30,124 bases of DNA from Planctomycetaceae bacterium (lineage in GTDB: Bacteria; Planctomycetota; Planctomycetia; Planctomycetales; Planctomycetaceae), in the NCBI GenBank assembly GCA_027000105.1, contig JALTOP010000544.1, positions 1-30,124 of the forward strand. The letters run 5' to 3'. Under the pieces are notes generated by a model. The model saw nothing but the letters and a program-made list of their open reading frames with translations, was not told where the DNA came from and ran no database searches. The stretch's first letter is position 1; each line of letters begins with the position of its first letter. Of this stretch, positions 16,748 through 24,762 are shown piece by piece. The position numbers and the translations under genes were made by a program.

Positions 16748-17071
16748 ATGCACTTTTCGACGGGAGAATTTCGATTTCAACTGCATGGGAAGGTCGACCG
16801 ATCAGCCACGCCCGATCATTTCCGCTTTCGTATTCACTCAAATCGTGATTCCGCCTACAATAATCCACGTAGTCAGCTTGCCCCAATTACAGACATCGAA
16901 GCGTCGCGCAGTGGGGGCAATTATTTTGCCGGGGCTGTAACCGACTGCGGATATCAGATGATTGAAACCAGCAGTAAAACAGAACTGCCGTTCACGGAGT
17001 GTAGGTTGACGGGCATCTGCACGCGGCGAATACCTTCACCGTTAATCGTATGGAAACAGTTGCGGTCATGA
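16748..17071 (+). CDS. Small hypothetical protein coupled to lepB
   Basis: A 107-residue frame starting MHFSTGEFRFQLHGKV and ending IPSPLIVWKQLRS. The start has an excellent Shine-Dalgarno (AGAGGA, seven bases upstream), better than most genes here. Its stop codon overlaps the preferred lepB start as ATGA, which implies translational coupling. Three cysteines are present (TDCGY, TECRLTGIC). No signal peptide, helix or known domain is evident. An ATG 72 bases upstream in the same frame lacks a ribosome-binding site. The gene could be a leader protein for lepB translation or a decayed gene; the family is unknown. Confidence 0.5.
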   Translation: MHFSTGEFRFQLHGKVDRSATPDHFRFRIHSNRDSAYNNPRSQLAPITDIEASRSGGNYFAGAVTDCGYQMIETSSKTELPFTECRLTGICTRRIPSPLIVWKQLRS

Positions 17072-19182
17072 ATCGCTCCTCGGAGAATTCTTCTTTGAAG
17101 CAGATGAAGGAATCACTGGCAGAAGCGGTGATCAAGGCGGGAATGCGCAAAGAGGAAAAAGGCGGCAATTCAAACGGAAGCAGTCAGCACAATGATCAGG
17201 CATCAGTGGTCCCACCTAAAGAAGTGATTACCCCGGAAGGCACAGCGATTCAACCCAGCCCTTCAGCTTCAGCGGTTTCATCGGACAGCAGACAGCACAC
17301 CCTGGAAACAGGAGCCTCTTCTTCACAAGCATCGGTATCTAAAGCAGCCGAGCCTGAAATACCAGCAAGAAAACGTTTCTCGAAACACTCCGCGCCCCGG
17401 CGATTTCAGCGTACCGAAATAAAAGACCGAAACAAAAGGAGAGATTCTTCTGAACGACAGCCAGGAGGAATGGTCAGGCATCTTCTCGAAGCCCTGGTGC
17501 TCTTGGCGTTGGCTGTCACGTTGTTTCGCACGTTTGTTCTGGAAGGATTCATGATTTCGACCGGTTCGATGGCTCCCACTCTTCGTGGCTATCATTATCG
17601 TATTGTTTGTCCGGATTGCCAGTTTCATTTTGCCTGGACTGCGACGGAAAAAAATTCCCGCTTTCCGTTGCGCACCCTTGGCCGCAACGATGTGAAGAAG
17701 ACGGCGAACAGTTCAAAGGAACAGGATAAAATTGTTTGTCCCAATTGTGGCTATTCTCACATCAGCGGTAGCCACCTGATCGTCAATGAAGGTGATCAGC
17801 TGTTGGTCGATAAATTGGCTTTCGAATGGAATAAACCTCGACGCTGGTCCGCTGTTGTCTTTCGGAATCCACACCGGCCGACACAGGCGTATGCCAAAAG
17901 AATTATTGGTCTTCCGGGAGAGGTTGTTTCGCTCAGGAATGGCAATGTTTACGTGGATGGGAAAATTCAGCGGAAAAATCTGGCCGAACAGAAGCAGGTG
18001 AGAATTCTGGTTTCCGATTCAAAATATCGTCCGCAATTCCAGGATGACAATTACAAAGATTGCTGGCAGACAGTGGACAGTGAACAGGAACAAGCCTGGA
18101 CAAAACAGGAAACCGGTTACCGTTACGAACCATTGCCAGGCAGTGCGGAACAGCCGGAGATGAAATCGTGGTTGGTGTTTCAGCGATGGGTTCGTCAAGG
18201 CGGATACGAAAAATACTCGGTTCCCCTTGCCCGCTGGCCTGACGATGTCCCATTGCCAACCGGAGAGGCGCCTATCAAGTACGATGAAATAAAAAAGAAA
18301 ATCTCCTGTCAGGGAACCCTGCCTGCCGAAATTGTGATGAAACTGAAAAAACTCTCATTCGACCAGAGCTTCCATACGGCTCTTGAAAGATTGTTCGATG
18401 TTTCACACACCAGACCGGTTACCGATCAGCTGGCCTACAATCAGACACCCGAACAGCTTTCAAATCCTGTCCGGGACTTGATGGTCTGTCTGGATGTCGA
18501 ACCGGAATCGCCTCAGGCGCAATTGACGGTACGCCTCAGCGATGGAGTCTACGAATTTTCCTGTCTGTTCGATTTTGCCAGTCTCGAAGTCAACTTGAGT
18601 ACGCACGGGAATCCCAAACCTCTCAGAACAGGATACCTGCCCGAATTGCAATTCGAAGAGCCGATACAAATTGAAATGTCTGTGATGGATCGCCAGGTTC
18701 TTGTCGCTGTTAATGGGGGACTGGTGCTCGAACCTTATGCCTATCGTTCACGATCAGCAGATCAGCCTGAGTCATCCGACGGCCTCAGCTCCGCTTCTAC
18801 GGCATCAAATTCGACATCAATCAAAGATGCTGTTGCAGATGTCCCCCCGGTGCCCTTGAAACCGATCCGTATTGGCGCAGCCGTCGCTCCAATCAGGTTG
18901 AAGCGGATTCGCGTTTATCGTGATCTGTACTATCGCCAGCGTAAGCAGGAATCACCTCCACATGAGTACCGTCTGCAGGAAAACGAACTGTTCGTTCTTG
19001 GAGATAATTCGGAAGTATCGGTTGATTCCAGGGATTGGCCAGCCGGCTCGGTTACCAGAAACCTTCTGATCGGGCGGCCGCTCATTTTGCATCTGCCCTC
19101 AAAAAAACAGAAGTTCCAGATCGGCTCTGTTTCAACGCAAATTCGCGTTCCGGACATGGAACGAATACGTATGCTACGTTGA
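17068..19182 (+). CDS. lepB: Signal peptidase I with zinc ribbon and large insert
   Basis: The S26 peptidase that removes signal peptides at the outer face of the membrane. At 704 residues it is two to three times the usual length. From Met1 at the ATGA overlap: a Ser/Pro/basic cytoplasmic region (1-135), one membrane helix (139-158), box B with nucleophile Ser167 (STGSMAPTLRG), an inserted zinc ribbon (Cys181, Cys184, Cys224, Cys227), box C (GDQLLVDKL), box D with general base Lys277 (AYAKRIIGLPGE), a long insert of about 330 residues, then box E (FVLGDNSEVSVDSRDW, 642-657). The insert holds a beta-rich stretch (about 465-560) that may be LamG-like, and a Ser-rich linker. The upstream ATG at 17050 has no ribosome-binding site. 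All catalytic boxes are intact. Confidence 0.93.
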   Translation: MNRSSENSSLKQMKESLAEAVIKAGMRKEEKGGNSNGSSQHNDQASVVPPKEVITPEGTAIQPSPSASAVSSDSRQHTLETGASSSQASVSKAAEPEIPARKRFSKHSAPRRFQRTEIKDRNKRRDSSERQPGGMVRHLLEALVLLALAVTLFRTFVLEGFMISTGSMAPTLRGYHYRIVCPDCQFHFAWTATEKNSRFPLRTLGRNDVKKTANSSKEQDKIVCPNCGYSHISGSHLIVNEGDQLLVDKLAFEWNKPRRWSAVVFRNPHRPTQAYAKRIIGLPGEVVSLRNGNVYVDGKIQRKNLAEQKQVRILVSDSKYRPQFQDDNYKDCWQTVDSEQEQAWTKQETGYRYEPLPGSAEQPEMKSWLVFQRWVRQGGYEKYSVPLARWPDDVPLPTGEAPIKYDEIKKKISCQGTLPAEIVMKLKKLSFDQSFHTALERLFDVSHTRPVTDQLAYNQTPEQLSNPVRDLMVCLDVEPESPQAQLTVRLSDGVYEFSCLFDFASLEVNLSTHGNPKPLRTGYLPELQFEEPIQIEMSVMDRQVLVAVNGGLVLEPYAYRSRSADQPESSDGLSSASTASNSTSIKDAVADVPPVPLKPIRIGAAVAPIRLKRIRVYRDLYYRQRKQESPPHEYRLQENELFVLGDNSEVSVDSRDWPAGSVTRNLLIGRPLILHLPSKKQKFQIGSVSTQIRVPDMERIRMLR

Positions 19183-19213
19183 AATTGCTCCTGTTCGGAC
19201 GCTTCGAATTTGC

Positions 19214-20944
19214 TTACGAGTTTTCTTCACCTGTCGTCTGGGGTGGGGAAACAGCATTTTCTACTTCACTCAACAGTTGATCGAGCCGGAATGGTTTGTA
19301 GAGAACCGATTTCAACCCCATCTGCCGGGCCTTGACAATCGAATGGGAAGGATCGTAACCGAATCCTGTCAACAGAATGACAGGTAAATGCGAATGGATT
19401 TTGCGTAATTCACAGAAGCATTCGAAACCGGTCATATCAGTCAAGCGGATATCGACAATCGCGGCATCGTAATGGTAGCCCTTGACCATCAGGCAGGCTT
19501 CTTCCCCATCGTGTGCGGTTTCGATGTGGCACCCATAGCGTCCCAGGAGTTCGTGAGCGGCCCGGCGAACGGACTCTTCCGAATCCACCACCAGAATTCT
19601 TTTATTCTTCAGCTTGGGGTGTTCGTCCTTCGGAATCAGACTGGCATGTGCGGTTCCTTCGGGAGAGATTGTTTCTCCGACCTGCTGGATTCGTTGTTTG
19701 ATGTCTCGTGTATGTTTAAGAATTCTCTGAAGCCGATCGGCCACATTCGGTTCGTGGCCAATATATTTTTCGAGAATCCATGCCGCGTCGTTGAGGATAT
19801 CATCAACAGGTGTGGCCACCTCCTGAAGGATAAGATTCGCGCTTTCCATCGCAGCTGTCGCTTTTTCAACCGCCAGCAAATCGAGCGTGTTCAACGCAAT
19901 CGCAACTTCCCTGCTGAACAGCTCCAGAAACTGGAGATCCTGCTGGTTGAATGCATGAGCCCGTGAACTCTCCACATTGAACGTTCCAATAACTTCGTCA
20001 TGCAGAATGAGCGGGACAGTCATCGAACTTTTGGCATCAGCAGCACCGGGTAGATAGATTGGATCCTCGGCGATATTATCGCATAAATAACTTTTTCCCG
20101 ATGAAGCAACGAAACCGGTCACACCGTTGTCACGCGGCTCGGCATACAGCTTCCGGGCTGCCGCCAATGGTTCCATGCCAACCATCAACAGGGGCTGCAA
20201 TTCTCGGGAATTTTTATCAATCAGTCGGATTTCAACCGTTTCAAATTCAAGTAAATCCTTTATGTAGAAAACGATTTTCGATTTGAGCAACTCGATCCGC
20301 TCGTCAATTGTCAGTTCCATCATTTCTTGAGGCGACAAATCTCCCAGTTCCATCCCGGCTTTGAAAATGGCGGAAAGTTTTTGCTGTTTGATTGTCGCTT
20401 CGGTTGCGTTTCGGATAACCACCAAAAAAAATGGCTTCTTTTCCTGTTCCGTCCCGGCCTCGCTTTCTTCATCAACTCCGATGGTACAAACCTGTATCTT
20501 GAAATAATGTTTGTCTCCCACACGGAATGTGTTAGTGATGCTCGAGTGAGAACTTCTCGCCAGCATGAATGGACAGGCTTGCTGATCCTGAACCTCGACA
20601 TCACCAAAAATTTCGTAAAAATTCTTGCCGGTAAAATCGGCTCTCCTTTCAAGAACCTCTGGAAGGGCACAATTATGCCAGAGGATACTCAGGTCATCGT
20701 CGAGTAGAACCAACCCATTGGGGTGTGAATTGATTGCTTCCAAAGAGTAGGCAAGCTCTTTGCCTGGAGAAACGGAAAGATCGTCGACCAGCAACCCGAC
20801 CGCATCGCTGCGGCGAAGGGTATCGGTCAGTTGGGAAAGATCGCTGCACGGGATGAGATCGTAACACTCACTTAAGGAATCGGATGCCTTGCACGATTCG
20901 TCTTCAGTTTGGCCAAGAAACAGAATTTGCTGGCGTTCGGTCAC
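19214..20944 (-). CDS. PAS-GAF sensor with C-terminal receiver domain, no kinase domain
   Basis: A 576-residue cytoplasmic signalling protein. A short receiver-like N-terminus (1-60) is followed by a PAS-type domain (about 68-182, LVLLDDDLSILWHN ... PFFLVVIRNATE), a GAF domain (about 195-355, VTGFVASSGKSYLCDN, SMTVPLILHDEVIGTFNVES), a paired-helix segment (about 362-425) resembling a histidine-kinase dimerisation domain but with EVATPVDD where the phospho-accepting His would sit, and a receiver (448-565) with acceptor Asp498 (AIVDIRL), Thr526 and Lys550 (YKPF). The acidic pair of the receiver is Asp454-Ser455 (VVDSEE). No ATPase domain is present, so it must be phosphorylated by another protein if at all. 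The start is GTG. Convergent with lepB. Confidence 0.85.
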   Translation of the reverse strand: MTERQQILFLGQTEDESCKASDSLSECYDLIPCSDLSQLTDTLRRSDAVGLLVDDLSVSPGKELAYSLEAINSHPNGLVLLDDDLSILWHNCALPEVLERRADFTGKNFYEIFGDVEVQDQQACPFMLARSSHSSITNTFRVGDKHYFKIQVCTIGVDEESEAGTEQEKKPFFLVVIRNATEATIKQQKLSAIFKAGMELGDLSPQEMMELTIDERIELLKSKIVFYIKDLLEFETVEIRLIDKNSRELQPLLMVGMEPLAAARKLYAEPRDNGVTGFVASSGKSYLCDNIAEDPIYLPGAADAKSSMTVPLILHDEVIGTFNVESSRAHAFNQQDLQFLELFSREVAIALNTLDLLAVEKATAAMESANLILQEVATPVDDILNDAAWILEKYIGHEPNVADRLQRILKHTRDIKQRIQQVGETISPEGTAHASLIPKDEHPKLKNKRILVVDSEESVRRAAHELLGRYGCHIETAHDGEEACLMVKGYHYDAAIVDIRLTDMTGFECFCELRKIHSHLPVILLTGFGYDPSHSIVKARQMGLKSVLYKPFRLDQLLSEVENAVSPPQTTGEENS

Positions 20945-21334
20945 GTTTAATCAGACTCTTTTACAACCCACTCGATCCTGGACATGGTAGAATGCACCAT
21001 AGCTCGCATACAACCCGGCAGTGTGTATGTTTACCCTGATTCCATTTGCCGTGACAAGGCTTATGTTGATTATTTTCCAGGATTTTAACGTAAACCAACC
21101 CTCTTGTCTGCGAATAAACCGCTTTCAATATGTTCTCAAACCTGCTGGAACTGGCCCGTTGGAGAAATCTCAGTTTGAGGCGGGCCGTGCAGATGTCGTT
21201 GACCTCGCTCCATTACCTGTATTTTGGACATACATCTTTTGACACGATTGGTTCTTTGCCGCGGGATCGATACAATGCCGCCTAACATAATTTCCGCCCA
21301 GATGATTTCTTAACTACTGGAGTACGATTCCCCC
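20945..21334. other. Divergent intergenic region, GAF-REC gene / ychF
   Basis: About 390 bases between divergent genes. Apart from a candidate ychF promoter listed separately, I see no gene, repeat or known RNA. Confidence 0.5.
21248..21276 (+). promoter_or_regulatory. Candidate sigma-70 promoter of ychF
   Basis: TTGGTT and TACAAT are separated by 17 bases, about 58 bases upstream of the ychF start. The -35 box is imperfect. A better -35-like TTGACA lies nine bases further upstream but at the wrong spacing for this -10. Confidence 0.35.
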
Positions 21335-22429
21335 ATGGAAGCTGGTATTGTTGGGTTGCCCAATGTCGGAAAATCGACGCTGTTCAACGCGTTGACGTCC
21401 GCTGGCATTGCAAGTGAAAACTATCCATTTTGCACAATTGAACCGAATATCGGCATCGTCGAAGTTCCCGATGGGCGGTTGCATACCATTAACAAATACA
21501 TGCCGACGGAAAAAATTATTCCTGCAGTTCTCAAGCTCGTTGATATTGCCGGCATTGTCAAAGGGGCCTCCGAAGGGGAAGGGCTCGGGAATAAGTTTCT
21601 CTCCAACATTCGTGAAGTCGATGCCATCATCCATGTTGTCAGATGTTTTGAAAATGATGACGTTATCCATGTCGATGGGGATGTCAACCCGCTCCGCGAT
21701 GTCGAAACAATCGATACCGAACTTATTCTCGCTGATATGCAAACAGTTGAATCCTCCCGGCAACGGGCACAAAAAAAAGCGAGAACCGGCGACGCAGAAG
21801 CAAAGAAAAGGCTGGAAATTCTTGAGCAGTGCCAATCACTTTTGGACAGTGGCAAGCCTATTCGCAACTTGAAGCTGAACGACGCAGAGGATCAGAAAAT
21901 CCTCAATGGCTATCTGTTTCTGACTGCCAAAACAGTCCTCTATCTGGCCAATGTTTCAGATGACGATTTGCTGGGCGAATCTGATCACGTACAAAAATTG
22001 CGTGATCGTGCCAAAGAAGAAGGGGGGACTGTTGTGCCCGTCTGTGCATCAATCGAGGCGGAACTGTGCGAAATCGAGGATGAGCAGGAACGCCAGGAAA
22101 TGCTGCAGTCTCTTGGTTTAAGCGAACCCGCTTTGAACGTGATGACCAGGGCTGCCTACAAGGCACTCGGGTACCACAGTTATTTCACCTGTGGCCCGAA
22201 GGAAATTCGTGCCTGGACCATTCCTATTGGGGCCAAGGCTCCACAAGCGGCGGGAGTCATTCATACCGACTTTGAGCGAGCCTTCATTCGTGTGGAAGTT
22301 TACTCACTGGATGATCTGGAGGAATATGGCAGCGAAAAGGCAATCCGGGAGGCTGGAAAACTACGTATCGAGGGGAAAGAATATGTCATGCAAGACGGCG
22401 ATATCTGCCATTTTCTCGCCAATCCGTAA
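21335..22429 (+). CDS. ychF: Redox-regulated ATPase YchF (Obg-family)
   Basis: A universally conserved P-loop NTPase that binds ribosomes and prefers ATP over GTP. The 364-residue length is normal. The Walker A GLPNVGKST is at residues 7-15, the switch region includes NYPFCTIEPN, Walker B is LVDIAGIVKGASEGEGLGN, and the position of the guanine-specificity motif carries NVSDDD instead of NKxD, consistent with ATP preference in YchF. The C-terminal TGS domain is marked by GPKEIRAWTIPIGAKAPQAAGVIHTDFERAFIRVEV and GKLRIEGKEYVMQDGDICHFL. Monocistronic, followed by tRNA-Ser. Confidence 0.97.
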   Translation: MEAGIVGLPNVGKSTLFNALTSAGIASENYPFCTIEPNIGIVEVPDGRLHTINKYMPTEKIIPAVLKLVDIAGIVKGASEGEGLGNKFLSNIREVDAIIHVVRCFENDDVIHVDGDVNPLRDVETIDTELILADMQTVESSRQRAQKKARTGDAEAKKRLEILEQCQSLLDSGKPIRNLKLNDAEDQKILNGYLFLTAKTVLYLANVSDDDLLGESDHVQKLRDRAKEEGGTVVPVCASIEAELCEIEDEQERQEMLQSLGLSEPALNVMTRAAYKALGYHSYFTCGPKEIRAWTIPIGAKAPQAAGVIHTDFERAFIRVEVYSLDDLEEYGSEKAIREAGKLRIEGKEYVMQDGDICHFLANP

Positions 22430-22550
22430 ACAAAACCGAACCAATATCCAGGTCGGAGTATCAAAGAATCTGCCTCCAGTCTGTTTCCTGCCAATATCAG
22501 ACTTGCAAAGCCAACTCAACAGACGTTAATATCTGCCACACGACACACTT

Positions 22551-22639
22551 GGAGAGATGGCTGAGTGGACGAAAGCGCCGGATTGCTAATCCGGTATACG
22601 GGTCAAACCGTATCACGGGTTCGAATCCCGTTCTCTCCG
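22551..22639 (+). tRNA. tRNA-Ser (anticodon GCU)
   Basis: An 89-nt type II tRNA with acceptor GGAGAGA/TCTCTCC, anticodon arm CCGGATT-GCT-AATCCGG, an extended variable arm (TACGGGTCAAACCGTA) and T-arm ACGGG-TTCGAAT-CCCGT. The discriminator is G, as is typical of tRNA-Ser. CCA is not encoded. It reads AGC/AGU. A mobile-element fragment lies about 210 bases downstream. Confidence 0.96.
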
Positions 22640-22700
22640 CTCCTGAAAACCCTGTCATCCTGTAACTTGTTCCAAGTAAACGAGTTATGGGATGTCTTTT

Positions 22701-22728
22701 TGTTTGTCCCGATACTATGGGACAAACA
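22701..22728. repeat. Perfect 10-bp inverted repeat after tRNA-Ser
   Basis: TGTTTGTCCC and GGGACAAACA flank an 8-base centre (GATACTAT). A related half-site, ATGGGACCAAA, follows immediately. There is no T-tract on either 3' side, so a terminator is unlikely. The place beside a tRNA and a transposase fragment would suit a recombination or protein-binding site, but this is inference. Confidence 0.6.
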
Positions 22729-22797
22729 ATGGGACCAAAAGAGGTTTCCAGGTTCGACTTTCGCACTTTTTGTTGGCGAAGAAAATTCTGATGAAAA

Positions 22798-22862
22798 GAG
22801 AGCCAGAGCCTGATATCCTCGAGTGATTCAATCACAAACCTTCAAGGAGGAGGATGGCTCTC
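22798..22862 (+). promoter_or_regulatory. Inverted repeat covering the transposase start codon
   Basis: GAGAGCCA (22798-22805) pairs with TGGCTCTC (22855-22862), which includes the TG of the first ATG of the transposase fragment. The 49-base loop contains a second palindrome, GTGATT-C-AATCAC, and the purine-rich AAGGAGGAGG. In mRNA this fold would hide the start; insertion sequences often use such structures to limit translation from outside promoters. Confidence 0.35.
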
Positions 22863-23174
22863 ATGGGTGTCGTTAGCTCTTTTGCCGCGATTTTGCAAGT
22901 CTTTGCCGGGGCGATGAATGCTCCGACTGCTCAAACATTTCAAACTCTCGTCAGCGGTTGGCTGCTTGCTCCGCGACACACGATTCCGGGAATGGTACGA
23001 GCCAGCGGATCAGATCGGCATCACGCCACCTTTCATCGTCTGATTGCAACAGTTCGCTGGTCGGTTGATCAAGTCGGTTTGAAAATCCTTGATCTTCTCA
23101 CTTCCGGGCAGCAAACGATCTTTCTTTCAGGAGACGATACGTTACTGGCTCGTGTCAAATTACCTCAACCATAA
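22854..23174 (+). mobile_element. Truncated DDE transposase (IS701-like N-terminal fragment)
   Basis: A 106-residue frame corresponding to the N-terminal part of a transposase that is normally about 400 residues long. Recognisable features are a helical N-terminus, SGWLLAPRHTIPGMVRASG, DRHHATFHRLIATVRWSVDQ, and FLSGDDTLLARV, whose first Asp matches the first catalytic Asp of the DDE triad in this family. The sequence leaves the family pattern directly afterwards and stops, so the other two catalytic residues are missing and the protein cannot transpose DNA. Two starts are possible: 22854, or Met4 at 22863, which is better spaced from the AAGGAGGAGG. The element lies between tRNA-Ser and the end of the dab operon. 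Family assignment is by recall of typical motifs. Confidence 0.65.
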
Positions 23175-23204
23175 CCGGGGAAAGAAGCGGCCGGTATCCG
23201 GGAA

Positions 23205-23333
23205 TTACCATTTTCCATCGGCATGTCCGAGTAAATCCAGAATTCCGTTAACAATCGAAAGCGGATGGGCTGGACAACCTGCGACGTACAGGGTTGGGGG
23301 ACAGCGATCCAGAAAGGAGCGATCAATGCTCTG
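23205..23333 (-). pseudogene. Remnant of a NuoB / [NiFe]-hydrogenase small-subunit-like gene
   Basis: A 42-residue frame between two stops reads DRSFLDRCPPTLYVAGCP, then AHPLSIVNGILDLLGHADGK, then W and TAA. The pattern of a hydrophobic strand followed by GCPxxP and a helix (ILDLL) is that of the last cluster-binding cysteine region of complex I NuoB and hydrogenase small subunits. There is no ATG; the frame overlaps the end of the preceding antiporter gene, with only ATT or no usable start available. The N-terminal part, with the other cysteines, is absent. I read it as the 3' end of a gene whose front was deleted, fused behind the dab operon. The family assignment is moderate because only a short segment is available. 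Confidence 0.5.
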
Positions 23334-24762
23334 TTACCCTGTGGTGCTCCAGTGATTCGGTTTTTATAAGTCGATGTGCAATGAGCTCTTTTGCTGCGTG
23401 ATATCGTGAAGCAACACCAGGCTGTGGAACCAGGCCGCCTCCGATAATCAGAAAAGTCAATGTGAGTACCGCAAAGCGCTCTTGTGGCCTTGCATTAAGG
23501 GAAATGGAAGCCATATGTCGGGTACCAGTGAAGACGCGGAAATACGCATACAGAATGGCAATTCCGTTCAGAGCGGCAGCCAACACAACGACTGTTCCAA
23601 TGGAGGGATAGATTTCAACGGCTCCCTCGACTATCAACTCCATCCCAATGAACCCAATCGTTCCGGGAAAACCGATCGAACCGAGCCCGGTCAGCAAGAA
23701 CAATCCAGCAAGTGTGGGCATATGCTCGTAAAGCCCATGATATTTCGATAACGACAACCGCCCCATCCTTGCTTCGACTGCACGAAGAGTCAAACCAAAG
23801 CCACCCAGTGAAAGTCCAACAGATATCCAGATACAAAGGGCGCCAGTCAGCCCGATGGGCGTCAACAATTCCAGGCCAACCAGAACCAGCGATGAATGGC
23901 TCAGGAAAAGATAACAGAAAAAACGGCGGGAATCTGTCTGTACAAGTGCCATTCCAGCTGAGTAGACCGCGGTAAAAAGCGAAACGAGTGCAATACTTTG
24001 TAATGCCCAAGGTGGGGCAATCGGCAGCACAATTCGCATAATCATATAGGCGCCAGTCATGGGAGTTACAAAAAGCAACGCCGTTCCGAAAGCAGCCTTT
24101 TCAAACAGATCGGTCATCCAACAATGAACCGGCACGATACCACTTCGAAGTAAACCTGCCGCGGTCAGCATGGCTCCACCGATAATCGCAAGACTGCTGC
24201 TGGTATCTGGAATCCCCGCTTCGTTAACAGGAACCAGCCACCATCCGACAACGGAAAGTCCAATAAAAAGGCTCATGTGAACCGTGTAGACTCCGGTCGA
24301 TTGTTTGCGGGACCTCATCTCCAGCCAAGGCGGGATAGTTGCCAGGGACATCAGCAGGATAATCAACCAGGGTTCCCTGCAGGAGAGCGTCATAATTAAA
24401 ATGGCTTCAGAAAATAAAGCCCCTGCAAGGGAAAATCGCCCCAACTTTGTCCGAAGGGTTGAAAGAACCATCATCAGATAAAGCAGAGCCGCCAGAGGCA
24501 ACAGCGGAGCATTCAGCTCATCGATTACAAAAACATCCCGACCGAATATTGCCTTGAGGAAATCCCAGTGGTCATGAGCCTCGAAGATACGAAGCGTCAT
24601 GAAATCAATCCATTCGCCCAGTGCACATATCAATGTCAATGCGCACAACAGGACGCATTGCATGTAAGCACTATTCCTGTTTTTCAACAGCTTGATGTAA
24701 ATTGCCCCGATAAAGGGGATGACGACAGATAATTCCAGCCAGGGGAGATGGAGTTCCTGCAT
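23323..24762 (-). CDS. Second antiporter-like membrane subunit of the dab operon
   Basis: A 479-residue membrane protein with about 13-14 hydrophobic segments, related to NuoL/M/N and Mrp antiporter subunits. The key helix reads AAGLLRSGIVPVHCWMTDLF (201-220), where the Lys usual in TM7 is Arg206, and the TM5 Glu of the WE motif is not found at its place (LLMSLATIPPW). The later helices (LGSIGFPGTIGFIGMELIVEGAVE) retain the family pattern. The ATG overlaps the stop of the upstream antiporter gene by one base (TAATG), so translation is coupled. It may be a structural partner in the same complex and not a full proton-translocating subunit. The C-terminus may have been altered by the rearrangement behind it. 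Confidence 0.85.
   Translation of the reverse strand: MQELHLPWLELSVVIPFIGAIYIKLLKNRNSAYMQCVLLCALTLICALGEWIDFMTLRIFEAHDHWDFLKAIFGRDVFVIDELNAPLLPLAALLYLMMVLSTLRTKLGRFSLAGALFSEAILIMTLSCREPWLIILLMSLATIPPWLEMRSRKQSTGVYTVHMSLFIGLSVVGWWLVPVNEAGIPDTSSSLAIIGGAMLTAAGLLRSGIVPVHCWMTDLFEKAAFGTALLFVTPMTGAYMIMRIVLPIAPPWALQSIALVSLFTAVYSAGMALVQTDSRRFFCYLFLSHSSLVLVGLELLTPIGLTGALCIWISVGLSLGGFGLTLRAVEARMGRLSLSKYHGLYEHMPTLAGLFLLTGLGSIGFPGTIGFIGMELIVEGAVEIYPSIGTVVVLAAALNGIAILYAYFRVFTGTRHMASISLNARPQERFAVLTLTFLIIGGGLVPQPGVASRYHAAKELIAHRLIKTESLEHHRVTEH

Noticed and set aside
21021..21242. Plus-strand 73-codon frame upstream of ychF
   Set aside because: No ribosome-binding site and no protein-like pattern; lies in a promoter region.
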